From NCBI RefSeq assembly GCF_009917385.1, contig NZ_QWLJ01000002.1, positions 186,001-250,000 of the forward strand: a DNA stretch of 64,000 nt, given 5' to 3'. A program made the position numbers and the translations under genes. The DNA is from Roseburia sp. 1XD42-34. Lineage in GTDB: Bacteria; Bacillota; Bacilli; Bacillales; Amphibacillaceae. Numbering within the stretch: the stretch's first letter is position 1; each line of letters opens with the position of its first letter. The notes below the pieces were generated by a model. It saw nothing but the letters and a program-made list of their open reading frames with translations, was not told the DNA's origin and did no database searches. This document shows, in pieces, positions 41,599-51,942 of the stretch.

Positions 41599-42471
41599 CT
41601 AAAGCTTCTGCCCATAATACTTATCAAGAGAAAATCCTCGACCTAATATTTCAGAGGCATTTAAGAAGATAACAAACGAATCGGTTTCTTCGCGTTGCAG
41701 AATCTTTTTTAAATGAACTGCTTCTTGTTGTTCAGCAACGCACAGAATCATTGTCTTCTTTTTATCAGAGTAACCGCCAATCGATCGAACTTTTGTTAAA
41801 CCTCGATCCAATTCCTTACGAATCAGTGATTGAATTCGTTCTTCGTTATCCGTAATAACCATGATCAATTTTGTAGCCGATGTTTGTAGCTGAACGATAT
41901 CGATCGTTTTACTTGTAATATAAATACACATTAAGGCAAACAGTGTTAATTCCAAGTTGAATACGACAATAGAAGAAATGACTACTAAGCCATCAACGAT
42001 TAATTGAGAGTAGCCGCTGGATAAGCCTGTAAACTTCTTTACAATTTGTGCAATAGCAGCTGTACCGCCAGTCGAGCCATTCCCTTTATACACAATGCCT
42101 AAGCCAGCGCCCAAGATAATCCCACCATAGATCGCACTAAGTAAAGGATTTGTTAAAGTTATTGGGGTATCTGCACTTAACCAGATAATGAACGGGACCC
42201 AAAATGTACCTACTAACGTTTTCCAACTAAAATCTTTTCCTAACGCTATCCAGCCGATAACAAAAATCGGAATATTAATTAAAAATTGAACCGTAGCTGG
42301 GCTAATTTGATATAATTCAAAAAGAATCGTACTAACACCCGATATGCCACCTGCTGCTAATTTAGCAGGTAGTAAAAAGATATTATAAGCTAAACCTACC
42401 AGTGTAGCACCAATAATAATTTGTGAATATGCGAGTACTGTTGGATTCATTTTTTTTGTAATTGTCGTCAT
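41599..42471 (-). CDS. YitT-family membrane protein (DUF161 plus DUF2179)
   Basis: 290 residues. Five or six hydrophobic segments (about 12-205) with family signatures LPAKLAAGGISGVSTIL and GAGLGIVYKGNGSTGGTAAIAQ are followed by a cytosolic DUF2179 domain (about 205-290; IMVITDNEERIQ). Common in Bacillaceae; function unknown. GAGAGGG lies upstream of the ATG. Confidence 0.88.
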   Translation of the reverse strand: MTTITKKMNPTVLAYSQIIIGATLVGLAYNIFLLPAKLAAGGISGVSTILFELYQISPATVQFLINIPIFVIGWIALGKDFSWKTLVGTFWVPFIIWLSADTPITLTNPLLSAIYGGIILGAGLGIVYKGNGSTGGTAAIAQIVKKFTGLSSGYSQLIVDGLVVISSIVVFNLELTLFALMCIYITSKTIDIVQLQTSATKLIMVITDNEERIQSLIRKELDRGLTKVRSIGGYSDKKKTMILCVAEQQEAVHLKKILQREETDSFVIFLNASEILGRGFSLDKYYGQKL

Positions 42472-42664
42472 TTACATAATTCCCTCTCTTTAAAAAGCAA
42501 AGTAACACGGATATCATTCTAACATGAAGGATATAGACTGTCGACTTTGGTTTATAGAAAGGTAGGAAAATATGGACGAGCTGAACTAGTATGATAGTCA
42601 GACCTAGCAAAGAACTAGTGTAAATTTCAAAAACGTACACAAGTTTCTTCGCTAATCACTATAG

Positions 42665-42855
42665 TTTATCCTGTATAGGGTGCTGTAAAGTACGCGACTT
42701 TAGAAGTCGGATAATCTGTGTACTGCAACAAGTCTAATAAGGAGATAACAGCATCTAAATGTCCGATTTCGTAAGTGGCCTTTACGTCATACTCTTGGGC
42801 TACTAATAAGTCGTGGGGTGATTGACAACCCCCACTGCTGGAAGGTTCATTTTAT
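42665..42855 (+). repeat. Structured repeat family B, copy 11 (long form)
   Basis: TTTATCCTGTATAGGGTGCTGTAA, GTACTGCAACAAGTCTAA, GAGATAACAGCATCTAAATG, a GTGGGGTGATTGACAACCCCCAC hairpin and GGAAGGTTCATTTTA. The last TTTA is, on the - strand, the stop codon of the SRPBCC gene. The rest of 42472-42664 shows nothing. Confidence 0.8.
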
Positions 42856-43319
42856 AGGGAATAGGCAATAGCAGATGGCTTTTTTGTTTGCATTTGCAAA
42901 ATCATATTATCGATAAAATGGCTCGTTAATTTTGGTAAAAACGCTCGTAAAGAACCATTTACCATTTTCCCGGCTAAGCCTTTTGCGGTAATCGTAAGTG
43001 AGAAAATGATAATTGTTTCGCTGTTACTCAGCTTGTTTGCACAAACAGTCCCTTTGCCTGTAAGCTGTTTATTGCTACTAGATAATGTGAATGCAATCTT
43101 GTTCGGCTCCGCCCACTCTGTAATCATGACAGTTAAATGAACGGTTTTTTGAAAGGTTCCGACTTTTCCCCTACAAACCCAGATGGACTTTTCATGATCG
43201 ATCATTTTATGTTGTTCATATCCGGGAACCAATGGTGCCCAGTTATTAAGATCACTGATAAATCTCCAAATGTCTTCTATGTTCATGGTGATATTTCTTT
43301 TACAAATGGTGTTAGGCAA
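42852..43319 (-). CDS. SRPBCC-fold protein (CoxG-like)
   Basis: 155 residues. The START/SRPBCC pattern is visible: NITMNIEDIWRFISDLNNWAPLVPGYE at the start, GKVGTFQKTVHLTV, LTGKGTVCANK and a long C-terminal helix. Such proteins form a hydrophobic pocket; the CoxG branch is linked to membrane or cofactor assembly. Ligand unknown. The in-frame ATG at 43337 overlaps the ribosome site GAGGAGG, so the TTG at 43319 (eight bases from it) is the likelier start. The last codons before the stop meet repeat B copy 11, so the C-terminus may have been trimmed. Confidence 0.7.
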   Translation of the reverse strand: MPNTICKRNITMNIEDIWRFISDLNNWAPLVPGYEQHKMIDHEKSIWVCRGKVGTFQKTVHLTVMITEWAEPNKIAFTLSSSNKQLTGKGTVCANKLSNSETIIIFSLTITAKGLAGKMVNGSLRAFLPKLTSHFIDNMILQMQTKKPSAIAYSL

Positions 43320-43757
43320 TGCATTATTCCTCCTCATTTTGTTTTTACTCCTGCACCCAATGATATATATGCATCAAACAGAGAATTAGAAGTATATATT
43401 TTAAAATGGGAGCTGATCTTTGTAAAATCCAATTATTAAGAAAGATAAACAGCGATCTGTATGCTTTTGTGATTAGGAAAGTGGAAATGCTTCTAGTATA
43501 AATAAAGAACTATGTTGTTTGTAGAAACTAAAGCAATTTAAGGTGATAGGTGAAATATCTCTAAAGAAGATTTATAATGAAAACGTGTACGTCAAGAAAG
43601 GTGTTCAAAAAAATCGGTTAAATTAGTCGGTTGAAGGTAATAGAAGGTTAATTTACCAAAAACTATACGATACATGCGTATAATAAAGAAAAAATAAGAT
43701 AGCTTTTTAACTGGTTTATCTTCTTTTTTGAACACATATTTCATACAAAAGGAGAGA
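43320..43757. other. Gene-free divergent region between the SRPBCC gene and galE
   Basis: No protein-like frame other than shadows. TATAAT occurs at 43573 and 43679; the second suits a galE promoter but lacks a clear -35. TGAAAACGTGTACG at 43578-43591 resembles a cre site with mismatches. Confidence 0.4.
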
Positions 43758-44753
43758 ATGAGTATGAGTATATTGGTGTTAGGCGGCGCTGGCTATATCG
43801 GCTCACATGCGGTATATCAATTAATGGATAAAGGGGAAGAAGTAGTTGTTGTAGATAATTTAGAAACCGGTCATCTAGGAGCGATTCATCCAAAAGCCAC
43901 GTTTTATCAAGGGGATATCCGTAACCAGGATTTTTTACGAACGGTTTTCGCTAACGAATCGATTGAGGCTGTTATTCATTTTGCTGCCAATTCCCTTGTC
44001 GGCGAATCGATGGAAAAACCTTTGAAATACTTTGATAATAATGTGTACGGTACACAAGTTTTATTACAAGTCATGACAGAATATGACGTGAAGCAGATTG
44101 TCTTTTCATCTACAGCTGCTACATATGGGGAGCCAGAAGCAGTGCCAATAACTGAAACCATGCCTACCAATCCGACAAGCACTTATGGGGAAACGAAACT
44201 GACGATGGAAAAGCTGATGAAATGGACAGAAAAAGCGCATGGAACAAACTATGTATCGTTAAGATATTTTAATGTTGCGGGCGCCCGTGAAACTGGAGAA
44301 ATTGGCGAAGATCATCAACCGGAAACACATTTGATCCCTATTGTGTTGCAAACAGCTTTAGGACAGCGTGATCATATAACCATCTTTGGGGATGATTATG
44401 ATACGGAAGATGGTACATGTATTCGTGATTATATTCACGTAGAAGATTTAATTGCTGCCCATTTGCTTGCTTTAGATTACTTGCAACGCGGTGGAGAAAG
44501 TAATGTATTCAATTTAGGAAGCAGTCAAGGATTTTCAGTAAAAGAAATTATTCATACTGCAAGAGAAGTAACAGGTAAAGTAATACCTGCGCAAATCGGT
44601 AAAAGGCGAGCTGGTGATCCGAGTGCATTAATTGCTACCTCGGAAAAAGCTAAAAGAATATTAGGCTGGAATCCTGAGCGCACGTTAATAACCAAAATTA
44701 TTCAAGATGCCTGGAACTGGCATGTTGGTCATCCAAATGGATATGAAAATTAA
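43758..44753 (+). CDS. galE: UDP-glucose/UDP-galactose 4-epimerase
   Basis: About 331 residues. Short-chain dehydrogenase-type epimerase: NAD loop [16 protein letters not shown], catalytic Ser and Tyr-x-x-x-Lys in [11 protein letters not shown] and [11 protein letters not shown], and RYFNVAGA. It interconverts UDP-Glc and UDP-Gal, and possibly the N-acetyl forms. AAAGGAGAG precedes; ATGs at 43758 and 43764 are both possible. Standing just upstream of the GH101 gene and 16 kb from galT, it would complete galacto-N-biose breakdown, though it has its own terminator. Confidence 0.9.
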   Translation: MSMSILVLGGAGYIGSHAVYQLMDKGEEVVVVDNLETGHLGAIHPKATFYQGDIRNQDFLRTVFANESIEAVIHFAANSLVGESMEKPLKYFDNNVYGTQVLLQVMTEYDVKQIVFSSTAATYGEPEAVPITETMPTNPTSTYGETKLTMEKLMKWTEKAHGTNYVSLRYFNVAGARETGEIGEDHQPETHLIPIVLQTALGQRDHITIFGDDYDTEDGTCIRDYIHVEDLIAAHLLALDYLQRGGESNVFNLGSSQGFSVKEIIHTAREVTGKVIPAQIGKRRAGDPSALIATSEKAKRILGWNPERTLITKIIQDAWNWHVGHPNGYEN

Positions 44754-44777
44754 GGTAAATCAATGTTGAAATTCGGT

Positions 44778-44820
44778 CGTGTACATGTCAGGTTGTTTTA
44801 GACAAGTACACGATTTTTTA
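44778..44820 (+). terminator. Terminator of galE
   Basis: CGTGTAC (44778-44784) pairs with GTACACG (44806-44812), with ATGTC/GACA inside, followed by six T residues. Confidence 0.8.
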
Positions 44821-45156
44821 TTAAGATAGGAAACTACAAGCGTTGCATAAAAATAACTGTAGAAGTGCCTTTCCATACTAAAAGATAAAATTTTTTGTGA
44901 TGGCATCAACTGCGAGTCAAGCTGCTTTAACGAATTACCTATAAGATGAAGAAAAAAATCGGGCTATTTGTAGATTCATTTCATGAAATAGCTATACTTT
45001 CTATGCGAAAAATTCGCATTTGCTATGTGAAAAAATTTGCTCTACTAGCAGCAAATAACAACAACAATTCATGTAATTCTTTTGGACTAGAAGGGGAGAG
45101 ATAATAGTTCTTTAATCGTGGTTTTTTCAGATAAAAACAATATTTATAAAAAATCA

Positions 45157-45198
45157 AACAACATCCCTATTGTGTAAGCGTTTTACTAAGAATAGTCT
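45157..45198 (+). promoter_or_regulatory. Promoter with cre-like site and shared upstream block (GH101 gene)
   Basis: Reads AACAACAT-N3-TATTGTG, then T and AAGCGTTTT-AC-TA (45157-45188). The cre-like TGTAAGCGTTTTAC is at 45173-45186. A possible promoter is TTGTGT (45170-45175), 17 bases, TAGTCT (45193-45198). The same arrangement, nearly base for base, occurs at 52349-52390. CcpA repression and activation by the AraC-type regulator are inferred. Confidence 0.6.
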
Positions 45199-45246
45199 TA
45201 ACATAGTGCTAGTACAAGCATAGACATTTAGAGGAGGTTGGCTATT

Positions 45247-48200
45247 TTGGGTAAAAGTTTGCAAACGGAACTAGTTATTTTTCTTACTGTGTTGATGTTG
45301 GTATTTGCAGGGTTAACAAGTATTTATCCATCTAGAGTTATGGCTCAACAATTGGATACAGGAACAGATGAAAAGGCTGAAGAAACTAACAAGTCATCTA
45401 ATGTTGAGCGGCGAGCTGAAGCAGTTGAAATTACAGACACAAAGCTAGAAGAAGGAGACTTTGAAATTTTGCAAGGAGATGGAACGCTTACGTATAACAG
45501 TGATGGATCTGTAACGTACGGTGTAACATCATACCAAAAAAACAAAATTGTCTATCATAATATGCCTACAATAAAGGACGGTATTTTTGAGGCAGATATT
45601 ACAGCCGATACAGACTTAAAACGTTTTGGCTTTATTTATCGGGTTCAAGATGCTTCTGCTTATACGTATGTTGGGACTGGAGATAACAATGATCAGTATT
45701 TTAGTGAAGTGTTCGGTCCTGCTAATAAATGGACTTCTATGACAAGCAGCCTACCATTGGAAGCGAATAAAACATATAAACTTCGTGTCAAATTTATCGA
45801 TGATACAGCAAGTTTATATATCAATGGTAAAAAAATAGGCTCTTGGGTACAACCAGAAGGCGTGGATTCTCCAGGTTTACTAGGTTTTGAAAAAAGTCGT
45901 GGTGAGGCAAATATAACGATATCAAATGTAAAAATTCAAGAATATGTGCCACCAAAGCCACCGAGTGAGGAACCTGTATTAGAAACGTTACGCTCAGACT
46001 ATATGAATGTAACTGTAGATGAGGTATATCCTCGAGTGGTCAAATATGATGTAGACGGAAAAATCATGCATGGGCAAGAAACACCTGTATATGGATTAAA
46101 GATAAATAATATGCTTTACTATCCGAAAGTACAGTTTGAAAAGGTAAGTAAGAATGAAGCTGTTTATTCCCTTCAAGTACAAGATGAACATGAGGATCTT
46201 GACGTTAATATGAAGCTTTCATTAAAAGTAGACGATAATCAAGTTATTTACCAAGTACAGGAGGTAGATTCCAAAACAGATGTCCATGTTGAAACAATAG
46301 AATTTGCTAACTTGAATTTTATTTCTGTGAATGATACACAAAAAGACGCAGAGGCAAAGCTAACGAATTTAAGTAGTGATGTAACAAAATTAGGAGATGT
46401 TACTGTAAAAGTAGATTCCGCTATGAAAGGTATTGGAACAAAAGCTGGATACTACACTGCATTTTTGTCGACTAATGAACTTAGTGCAGGCGTATGGTCG
46501 AGCTCAGAAGTAAATGGTTATCGAAATCTTATTGCACGGCACTATGAAAATGATAACGGTAACAAGGCTGTGGGAATTGGCTCAAATACTTTATATTATC
46601 ACCGCGACTTTATGGAGCAACCTTCTTCTAATACGCCAACAGTTAAAGTGGTTATCGCAGAAAATATCAATGGAGATAATCAAGTTAATTGGCAGGATGC
46701 AGCGATTGAATACCGAGATTTACTTCCCGAAGTAGAAGGTGCTGAAACGGTTAATAATACAGTAGGGACCAGAATTGCAATGAACTTTGGCTCTCACGCT
46801 CAACAACCATTTTTAAAAACATTGGATAATGTGAAAAAAGTTGCATTAGCAACGGATGGACTTGGACAAGCAGTTCTATTAAAAGGCTACGCTAACGAAG
46901 GACATGATAGCGGTCATCCAGATTACGGCGATGTTGGTGAAAAGATGGGTGGTATAAAAGATATCAACACACTTATCAAAGAAGGAAAGAAGTACAATGC
47001 TGATTTTGGAGTGCATATTAATGCCCAAGAAGCTTATCCTGAAGCAAAATCGTTCAGTGAAACACTCATTAATGGACCAGATGCAAAAGGGTGGGGCTGG
47101 TTAGATCAGTCATACACGATTGATAAATTAAAAGATCTATACACCGGTTCACGAGCGAAGCGCTTAGATGAACTGAAGGAAAACGTCCCCCATTTAGATT
47201 TTATTTATTTGGATGTATGGTATCAGGATCAATGGGAATCAAACCGAGTAGCTGAGCAATTTGCGGATCGAGGCTGGAGAATGACAACAGAATTTGGAAC
47301 AGCTATTGCTAATCATTCAACTTGGCAGCACTGGGCTACTGATAAAAATTATGGTGGACCAACTGATAAAGGGATTAATTCAGAAGTACTTCGATTTATT
47401 AGCAACCATCAAAAGGATTCGTGGGTATTGAATTGGCCAGAAGCTGGTGGAACAGCAGATCATCCATTGCTTGGTGGCTTTGAGCTAGCTGGCTTTGAAG
47501 GATGGCAATCCGATAAAAACTTTGACCAATTTATTAAAATGACATTTGATACAAACGTCCCGACTAAATTCTTACAAAAATACTACGTAATGAACTGGGA
47601 AACGACAAATGGTGATCCCGCAAAAACGAACTTAGAAAAGGAAATTACATTGAATGATCCTAGCAACGGCGATATAGTAAAAGTAACGAGGAAGGACAAC
47701 TCCAGAGAACGAATGATAACGCTTAACGGTCAAGTTGTTTTGGATGGTCACACCTATTTATTGCCTTGGGTAGAGCAGGATTTCGAAACCCCAACACCAG
47801 ATTCACAGAAATTGTATCACTGGAATTTGGAAGGAGGTAAAACAACCTGGAAACTGCCTGATGAATATAAGCATGCTTCTAAGATATATGTTTATAAATT
47901 AACCGATCAAGGCAGAGCAAAAAAGCAAAAGGTCCAAGTCGAAAATAATACAATCACATTAAACGCTGAGCCAGCAACGCCGTATGTTCTTGAGGCAAAG
48001 CAAACAAAAGGTGTTCAAGTGAAAGAGTGGAGTGAAACTGCACATGTTAGTGATACAGGCTTCAATGCTGGAACTTTGAAAACGAAGCATACGAAGGTTT
48101 CAGGCGATAAAAAATCAGTTAATGTGAAACGAACAGATCAAAGAGGTAGTCAACGGAATTTAAGCAGTGGCGATTACTATTTGCAATTTACAAACCCAAC

Positions 48201-49089
48201 CATAGACTCTAAAGTAACGAAGAAAATTAGTAATTTAGAGCCGGGAAAAGATTATGTTGCAGAAGTTTATGTAGAAAATAATAGTGACGTAAAAGCAGGT
48301 ATTCAAATTGAAGGTAGTAAGCAGAAAAATGTAGAGAATTATACGTATCGTAGCTTGCAAAAAAATTATGTGAAAGCTGATTCCCATGCCACTAACGACG
48401 GATATAATAGCAAGATGCAGCGTATGCAAGTAGCATTTACAGCAGAAAAATCAGCTGCGAAATTGATCTTAAGTCGAGAAGCTGGAGAAGGAATTACGAA
48501 ATTTGATGATATTCGCATTGTCCAAAAAAACTTGAATAACTGGCCAACTGCAAATATGTTTAAACAAGATTTCGAATCTGTTGCGCAAGGTATTTATCCG
48601 TTCGTCGTTGGTAATACAGAAGGCGTTGAAGATAACCGAGTTCATTTGTCTCAGCTTCATGCCCCATATACACAAAAAGGCTGGGCAGGCAAAAAAGTAG
48701 TCGATGATGTATTAGCTGGAAATTGGTCGCTGAAAGTAAATACAGGTAATAAAGGTCTCGTGTATCGTACCATACCGCAACATTTCCATTTTGAAGCGGG
48801 AAAAACGTATAAAGTAACGTTTGATTATCAAACAACATCCAACTCTTATCGATTTATCTCTGGTAATAAGGCAATTGATGTTCGTGACATTAATAAAGCG
48901 GAAGGGATTCAAGTAAATGAAAAATTATTGTCAGCAAACCATACAAAAACAGTAACCTTTACCGTAAAAGGGTCAGATAATTACCAAACGTATATCGGGA
49001 TTTTTAATGACGGTACATCATTAAATGGGGATACTGGAGAAGGTACATTTTTGCTGGATAATTTACGAATTGAAACCGTAGAGGAATAG
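45247..49089 (+). CDS. Secreted GH101 endo-alpha-N-acetylgalactosaminidase
   Basis: 1280 residues. Signal peptide about 1-34 (LVIFLTVLMLVFAGL ... VMA). A concanavalin-like or carbohydrate-binding domain (about 65-235) comes first, then the GH101 module (about 250-920): a beta-rich domain followed by a barrel with FIYLDVWYQDQW (Asp656, likely nucleophile) and RMTTEFGTAI (Glu682, likely acid/base), plus NHSTWQHWA and WVLNWPEAGG. The C-terminal 330 residues look like galactose-binding-type domains (SGDYYLQF.., ISNLEPGKDYVAEVYVEN). GH101 enzymes release Gal-beta-1,3-GalNAc from Ser/Thr of mucin-type glycoproteins. No LPxTG anchor or SLH domain was seen, so it is probably released. The TTG at 45247 has GAGGAGG at proper distance; the earlier TTG overlaps it. 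Confidence 0.88.
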   Translation: MGKSLQTELVIFLTVLMLVFAGLTSIYPSRVMAQQLDTGTDEKAEETNKSSNVERRAEAVEITDTKLEEGDFEILQGDGTLTYNSDGSVTYGVTSYQKNKIVYHNMPTIKDGIFEADITADTDLKRFGFIYRVQDASAYTYVGTGDNNDQYFSEVFGPANKWTSMTSSLPLEANKTYKLRVKFIDDTASLYINGKKIGSWVQPEGVDSPGLLGFEKSRGEANITISNVKIQEYVPPKPPSEEPVLETLRSDYMNVTVDEVYPRVVKYDVDGKIMHGQETPVYGLKINNMLYYPKVQFEKVSKNEAVYSLQVQDEHEDLDVNMKLSLKVDDNQVIYQVQEVDSKTDVHVETIEFANLNFISVNDTQKDAEAKLTNLSSDVTKLGDVTVKVDSAMKGIGTKAGYYTAFLSTNELSAGVWSSSEVNGYRNLIARHYENDNGNKAVGIGSNTLYYHRDFMEQPSSNTPTVKVVIAENINGDNQVNWQDAAIEYRDLLPEVEGAETVNNTVGTRIAMNFGSHAQQPFLKTLDNVKKVALATDGLGQAVLLKGYANEGHDSGHPDYGDVGEKMGGIKDINTLIKEGKKYNADFGVHINAQEAYPEAKSFSETLINGPDAKGWGWLDQSYTIDKLKDLYTGSRAKRLDELKENVPHLDFIYLDVWYQDQWESNRVAEQFADRGWRMTTEFGTAIANHSTWQHWATDKNYGGPTDKGINSEVLRFISNHQKDSWVLNWPEAGGTADHPLLGGFELAGFEGWQSDKNFDQFIKMTFDTNVPTKFLQKYYVMNWETTNGDPAKTNLEKEITLNDPSNGDIVKVTRKDNSRERMITLNGQVVLDGHTYLLPWVEQDFETPTPDSQKLYHWNLEGGKTTWKLPDEYKHASKIYVYKLTDQGRAKKQKVQVENNTITLNAEPATPYVLEAKQTKGVQVKEWSETAHVSDTGFNAGTLKTKHTKVSGDKKSVNVKRTDQRGSQRNLSSGDYYLQFTNPTIDSKVTKKISNLEPGKDYVAEVYVENNSDVKAGIQIEGSKQKNVENYTYRSLQKNYVKADSHATNDGYNSKMQRMQVAFTAEKSAAKLILSREAGEGITKFDDIRIVQKNLNNWPTANMFKQDFESVAQGIYPFVVGNTEGVEDNRVHLSQLHAPYTQKGWAGKKVVDDVLAGNWSLKVNTGNKGLVYRTIPQHFHFEAGKTYKVTFDYQTTSNSYRFISGNKAIDVRDINKAEGIQVNEKLLSANHTKTVTFTVKGSDNYQTYIGIFNDGTSLNGDTGEGTFLLDNLRIETVEE

Positions 49090-49180
49090 AGATAAATGAA
49101 GTAGTTACGCATACTCATACTACGAATATTGTATAAGCTGAAGAGAAGAAAATATGTACTTATACAATATCACAATAAGG

Positions 49181-49230
49181 AACCGCATGAAATGAAAGTT
49201 TTGCGAGAAACTGTTTTCATGCGGTTTTTC
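49181..49230 (+). terminator. Terminator after the GH101 gene
   Basis: AACCGCATGAAA (49181-49192) pairs with TTTCATGCGGTT (49215-49226), followed by TTTCTCTTT. Confidence 0.85.
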
Positions 49231-49352
49231 TCTTTATCTCCAAACATGTGCTGTAATACTAAATGCTCCATATGGATAGTTCTTGATACGAATATCCAAC
49301 GGGAAATCTCTCACGCATTGAAGGTACTTGATATTTTTCCTTTTATAATATA

Positions 49353-49769
49353 TTACTCATCCGGCAATACTTCAATACTATATGCATAAATTCTAGCGGG
49401 ATTGGATTCCCTCAGATAGTCACCATATACGTTTACTTTTTGATTTACTTTAAGTCCGGCAAAAATATTCTTATTATCAATTTCTTCATGTTTTGATATA
49501 ATAATAGTCCCAGGTCCATAGTCAGAAGTAATGTAACCTGATAATCTTTCCTTTAAACGTATTGGTTCATCAGAAATCAAAATCTTGTTTAACCTAATTG
49601 ATGCTATATAGCCATCCACGGTTGTATGATTAGTAGGAATGTCTTCTGCTGGGAGAGTTATTCTTGTTTGAGTCGAACATTCATGAATAAACAGTGTGAG
49701 TATTACAACAAGTGAAAAGACTAATATAACTTTTTTAAATGATGGTCTATATATATCCAAGCGTACCAC
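49353..49769 (-). CDS. Small DUF3221-like envelope protein
   Basis: Up to 138 residues. One N-terminal hydrophobic segment (VILVFSLVVILTLFIH) is followed by ECSTQ, a poor lipobox, so it may be a lipoprotein or signal-anchored. The rest (VDGYIASIRLNKILISDEP, YGPGTIIISK, GLKVNQKVNVYGDYLRES) matches the DUF3221 pattern of small Bacillus secreted proteins of unknown role. GTG 49769 or TTG 49760 is the start; GGGTGG lies before the second. It directly follows the broken protease gene on the same strand. Confidence 0.65.
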   Translation of the reverse strand: MVRLDIYRPSFKKVILVFSLVVILTLFIHECSTQTRITLPAEDIPTNHTTVDGYIASIRLNKILISDEPIRLKERLSGYITSDYGPGTIIISKHEEIDNKNIFAGLKVNQKVNVYGDYLRESNPARIYAYSIEVLPDE

Positions 49770-49790
49770 CCTTAACCACCCTTATTAGTT

Positions 49791-50793
49791 CTATAGATTA
49801 TTCATATAGTTAAATAAATTTGTAAAATCTCTTCTTATCTTAGGTCCGCCATTAATTACTCGTTTTGAAGGATTCCATGTGTAACTAGCGTTATGAATTG
49901 CAACATTCGATTAGAAACGTTTAGAACAGGTGAGCCGGATTGTCCGAAATACGCATCCATATTGTAAAAAAGTAACATAGAATCGGTAAATGTATCTGAA
50001 TGTCCTTCCATTCCCCATAAAGAAATGACCTTAGTCTCAGCCATTTTATCTCCTGGGTATCCATACGTTTTTAATAAAGTGCCTGAAGTAATTGATCCCG
50101 CTTCAATAAAAGATAACACTCCAGCTCTGTTTCCAATGTCGTTTCCGTTAGAATCAGGTGCTACCCTTAAAATAGCATAGTCGTACTGGGACGAAGCACC
50201 CTCTTTATACTCCTTAGGATACATAATTTGCCGTCACTCTATAAAAACCATAAGAGAAAGAAGAATCTTTGACTCCCGGAAGTACTGTAGCTCTTAAAAT
50301 TTGTCGATCAACACAATGAGCATTCGTAACAACTAGATCATCCGAAATCACACCACCTGAACATGACCAACCGCTTGTAAGATTTTCAAATTGGATATAA
50401 GATTGTGCCCGATAAGGCATAATAGATGCATCCTGTACTTTATGTCTACCATCAGGTCCTATAATATCATAAGGAAAATTGGTATTACCTCTTTCTTTAC
50501 CTGTTAATGGGTCAATAGTAGTTTTTTTGGGATCAATAAAGTTTTTAATATTAAATTTTTCTAATTCACATGCCTTTTTCTTTCTGGTGATACAAATTTT
50601 TATTTCCAAGATGTGTAGTGTCTTTGATTTTTACAGTTGATTTGGATTGTGTTTCTAAATCATACGTAATATAATTTTTCTCATTTGAAGCGTCATAGGA
50701 GTTTGTTGTTTCACTAGAAATACTTTCAGCAAAAGCAACGTTGGTTGTGAAAAGCAAACTAAAAACAAGTAAGATAAGAAAAAATTTTTTCAC
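49791..50793 (-). pseudogene. Broken V8/glutamyl-endopeptidase-like serine protease (S1B family)
   Basis: Four pieces in shifting frames together make one protease. Piece 1 has a signal peptide (KKFFLILLVFSLLFTTNVAFA, start GTG 50793 after AGGAGG). Piece 2 carries the core with the catalytic His in VVTNAHCV. Piece 3 has the catalytic Asp in YDYAILRV and Ser in GQSGSPVLN. Piece 4 holds the C-terminal strands and helix (NVAIHNASYTW, NGGPKIRRDFTNLFNYM) to a stop at 49791. Breaks fall near 50575 (A-rich run), 50218 and 49885. Three frameshifts point to a decayed gene, though base-calling errors would look similar. Confidence 0.75.
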
Positions 50794-50964
50794 GTCTTTC
50801 CTCCTGAAAATATATTTTGACAAATACAATATAAACCAAAACTCAAAATAGTCAATATATTTATCTAAATTTCAAAGACCACGATATACCCTATATTTGA
50901 ACATGAGAACAAAATTGGAGATAACCAAAATTACAGTTTTTAGTTACGGAAGAAGTTGACCAAG

Positions 50965-51798
50965 TTATGAATTCGTTCTCATTTTCTTTCGGTATTTAGA
51001 GGGTGTTTGTTTAGTCAATCGCTTGAATGCTTGCGTGAAAAAAGACTGGGATGAAAAACCAGTAAAAGCAGAGATATGTGCAATAGAGTAATCTGTTGTT
51101 TCTAGCATAAGCTTTGCTTCCTTAATTCGCACACGGTTTAAATACTCAATTGGTGATATCCCCATATCCTTTTTAAACATGTGTGCTAAATAATACTTAT
51201 TTATATGCCCGGCTTCTGCCAGCTTATCCAATGTGATGTTATCGCGATAATTCTGATTAATATAATACATAATAAATGCGGAAACTTTATTAACGTTCGG
51301 CGACTCTGTTTGATTAATGGTAAGCTTTTTGTCTCTTTGAAGTTGAATAATCATGATTTCTATGATGTTTTGGCAAATAATTTCATGGTTTTCTTTAGAT
51401 AACTGTATTTCTTCTAATAGCTTGTTTAAATAAAACAGCATATTGTTTCGATCCACTTGAAAACGATACAAGCCTAGATGGTTCCCCTTATCCGCACTGC
51501 TAAAGAATAGACCTTCTATTCCTAAAGCAATATATTCAAGTGAATCATGCAAGTTGGATTTCTCCGTATGCTCGACGTTTGGATTGATAATGACTAAATC
51601 ATTTTCTTTAATCGGAATTTCTTGACCAACAAGTACGAATGATCCTTTTCCTTTCACGATATAGAATAACTCGGAAAAATGATGTGTATGCTGTGTACTA
51701 TGCCAACCTTTATCGTACGTGGAATGGGTAATATATAGAAGTTTAAATGGTGGCTTTTCTTGCTTGGAATCCTTAATTTGATAGATTTCATATGACAC
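50965..51798 (-). CDS. AraC-family transcription regulator with cupin sensor domain
   Basis: 277 residues. N-terminal cupin fold (about 20-110: HTHHFSELFYIVKGKGSFV, LVIINPNVEHTE) and C-terminal double helix-turn-helix (about 175-275: ITLDKLAEAGHINKYYLAHMFKKDMGISPIEYLNRVRI and GFSSQSFFTQAFKRLTKQTPSKYR). Such proteins sense a sugar and usually activate nearby genes. It is divergent from the ABC transporter and phosphorylase genes and probably controls them and the GH101 gene. GTG at 51798 follows AAAGGAGG. Confidence 0.85.
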   Translation of the reverse strand: MSYEIYQIKDSKQEKPPFKLLYITHSTYDKGWHSTQHTHHFSELFYIVKGKGSFVLVGQEIPIKENDLVIINPNVEHTEKSNLHDSLEYIALGIEGLFFSSADKGNHLGLYRFQVDRNNMLFYLNKLLEEIQLSKENHEIICQNIIEIMIIQLQRDKKLTINQTESPNVNKVSAFIMYYINQNYRDNITLDKLAEAGHINKYYLAHMFKKDMGISPIEYLNRVRIKEAKLMLETTDYSIAHISAFTGFSSQSFFTQAFKRLTKQTPSKYRKKMRTNS

Positions 51799-51890
51799 TC
51801 TATTCTACCTCCTTTCTAGCAAAGCTTTTACGTGAAATAGTAAACAAATAGTTCTATTACTATTGAACACCATTTTCAAAAATTTTGTAA

Positions 51891-51942
51891 GGGGTTTATT
51901 TTGAGATATAAGTTTGTAATGGGGTTTATTTTGAAATATAAG
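51891..51942. repeat. Two direct copies of a 22-bp sequence at the left edge of repeat A
   Basis: GGGGTTTATTTTGAGATATAAG at 51891-51912 and the same with one A/G change at 51921-51942, period 30. The second runs into the 5' end of repeat A copy 3. Confidence 0.7.

Noticed and set aside
43137-43439. A 100-codon + strand frame opposite the SRPBCC gene
   Set aside because: It is mostly the antisense shadow of the SRPBCC coding sequence, without its own ribosome site or family.
49129-49389. An 86-codon + strand frame after GH101
   Set aside because: It reads straight through the GH101 terminator hairpin and into the opposite-strand DUF3221-like gene.
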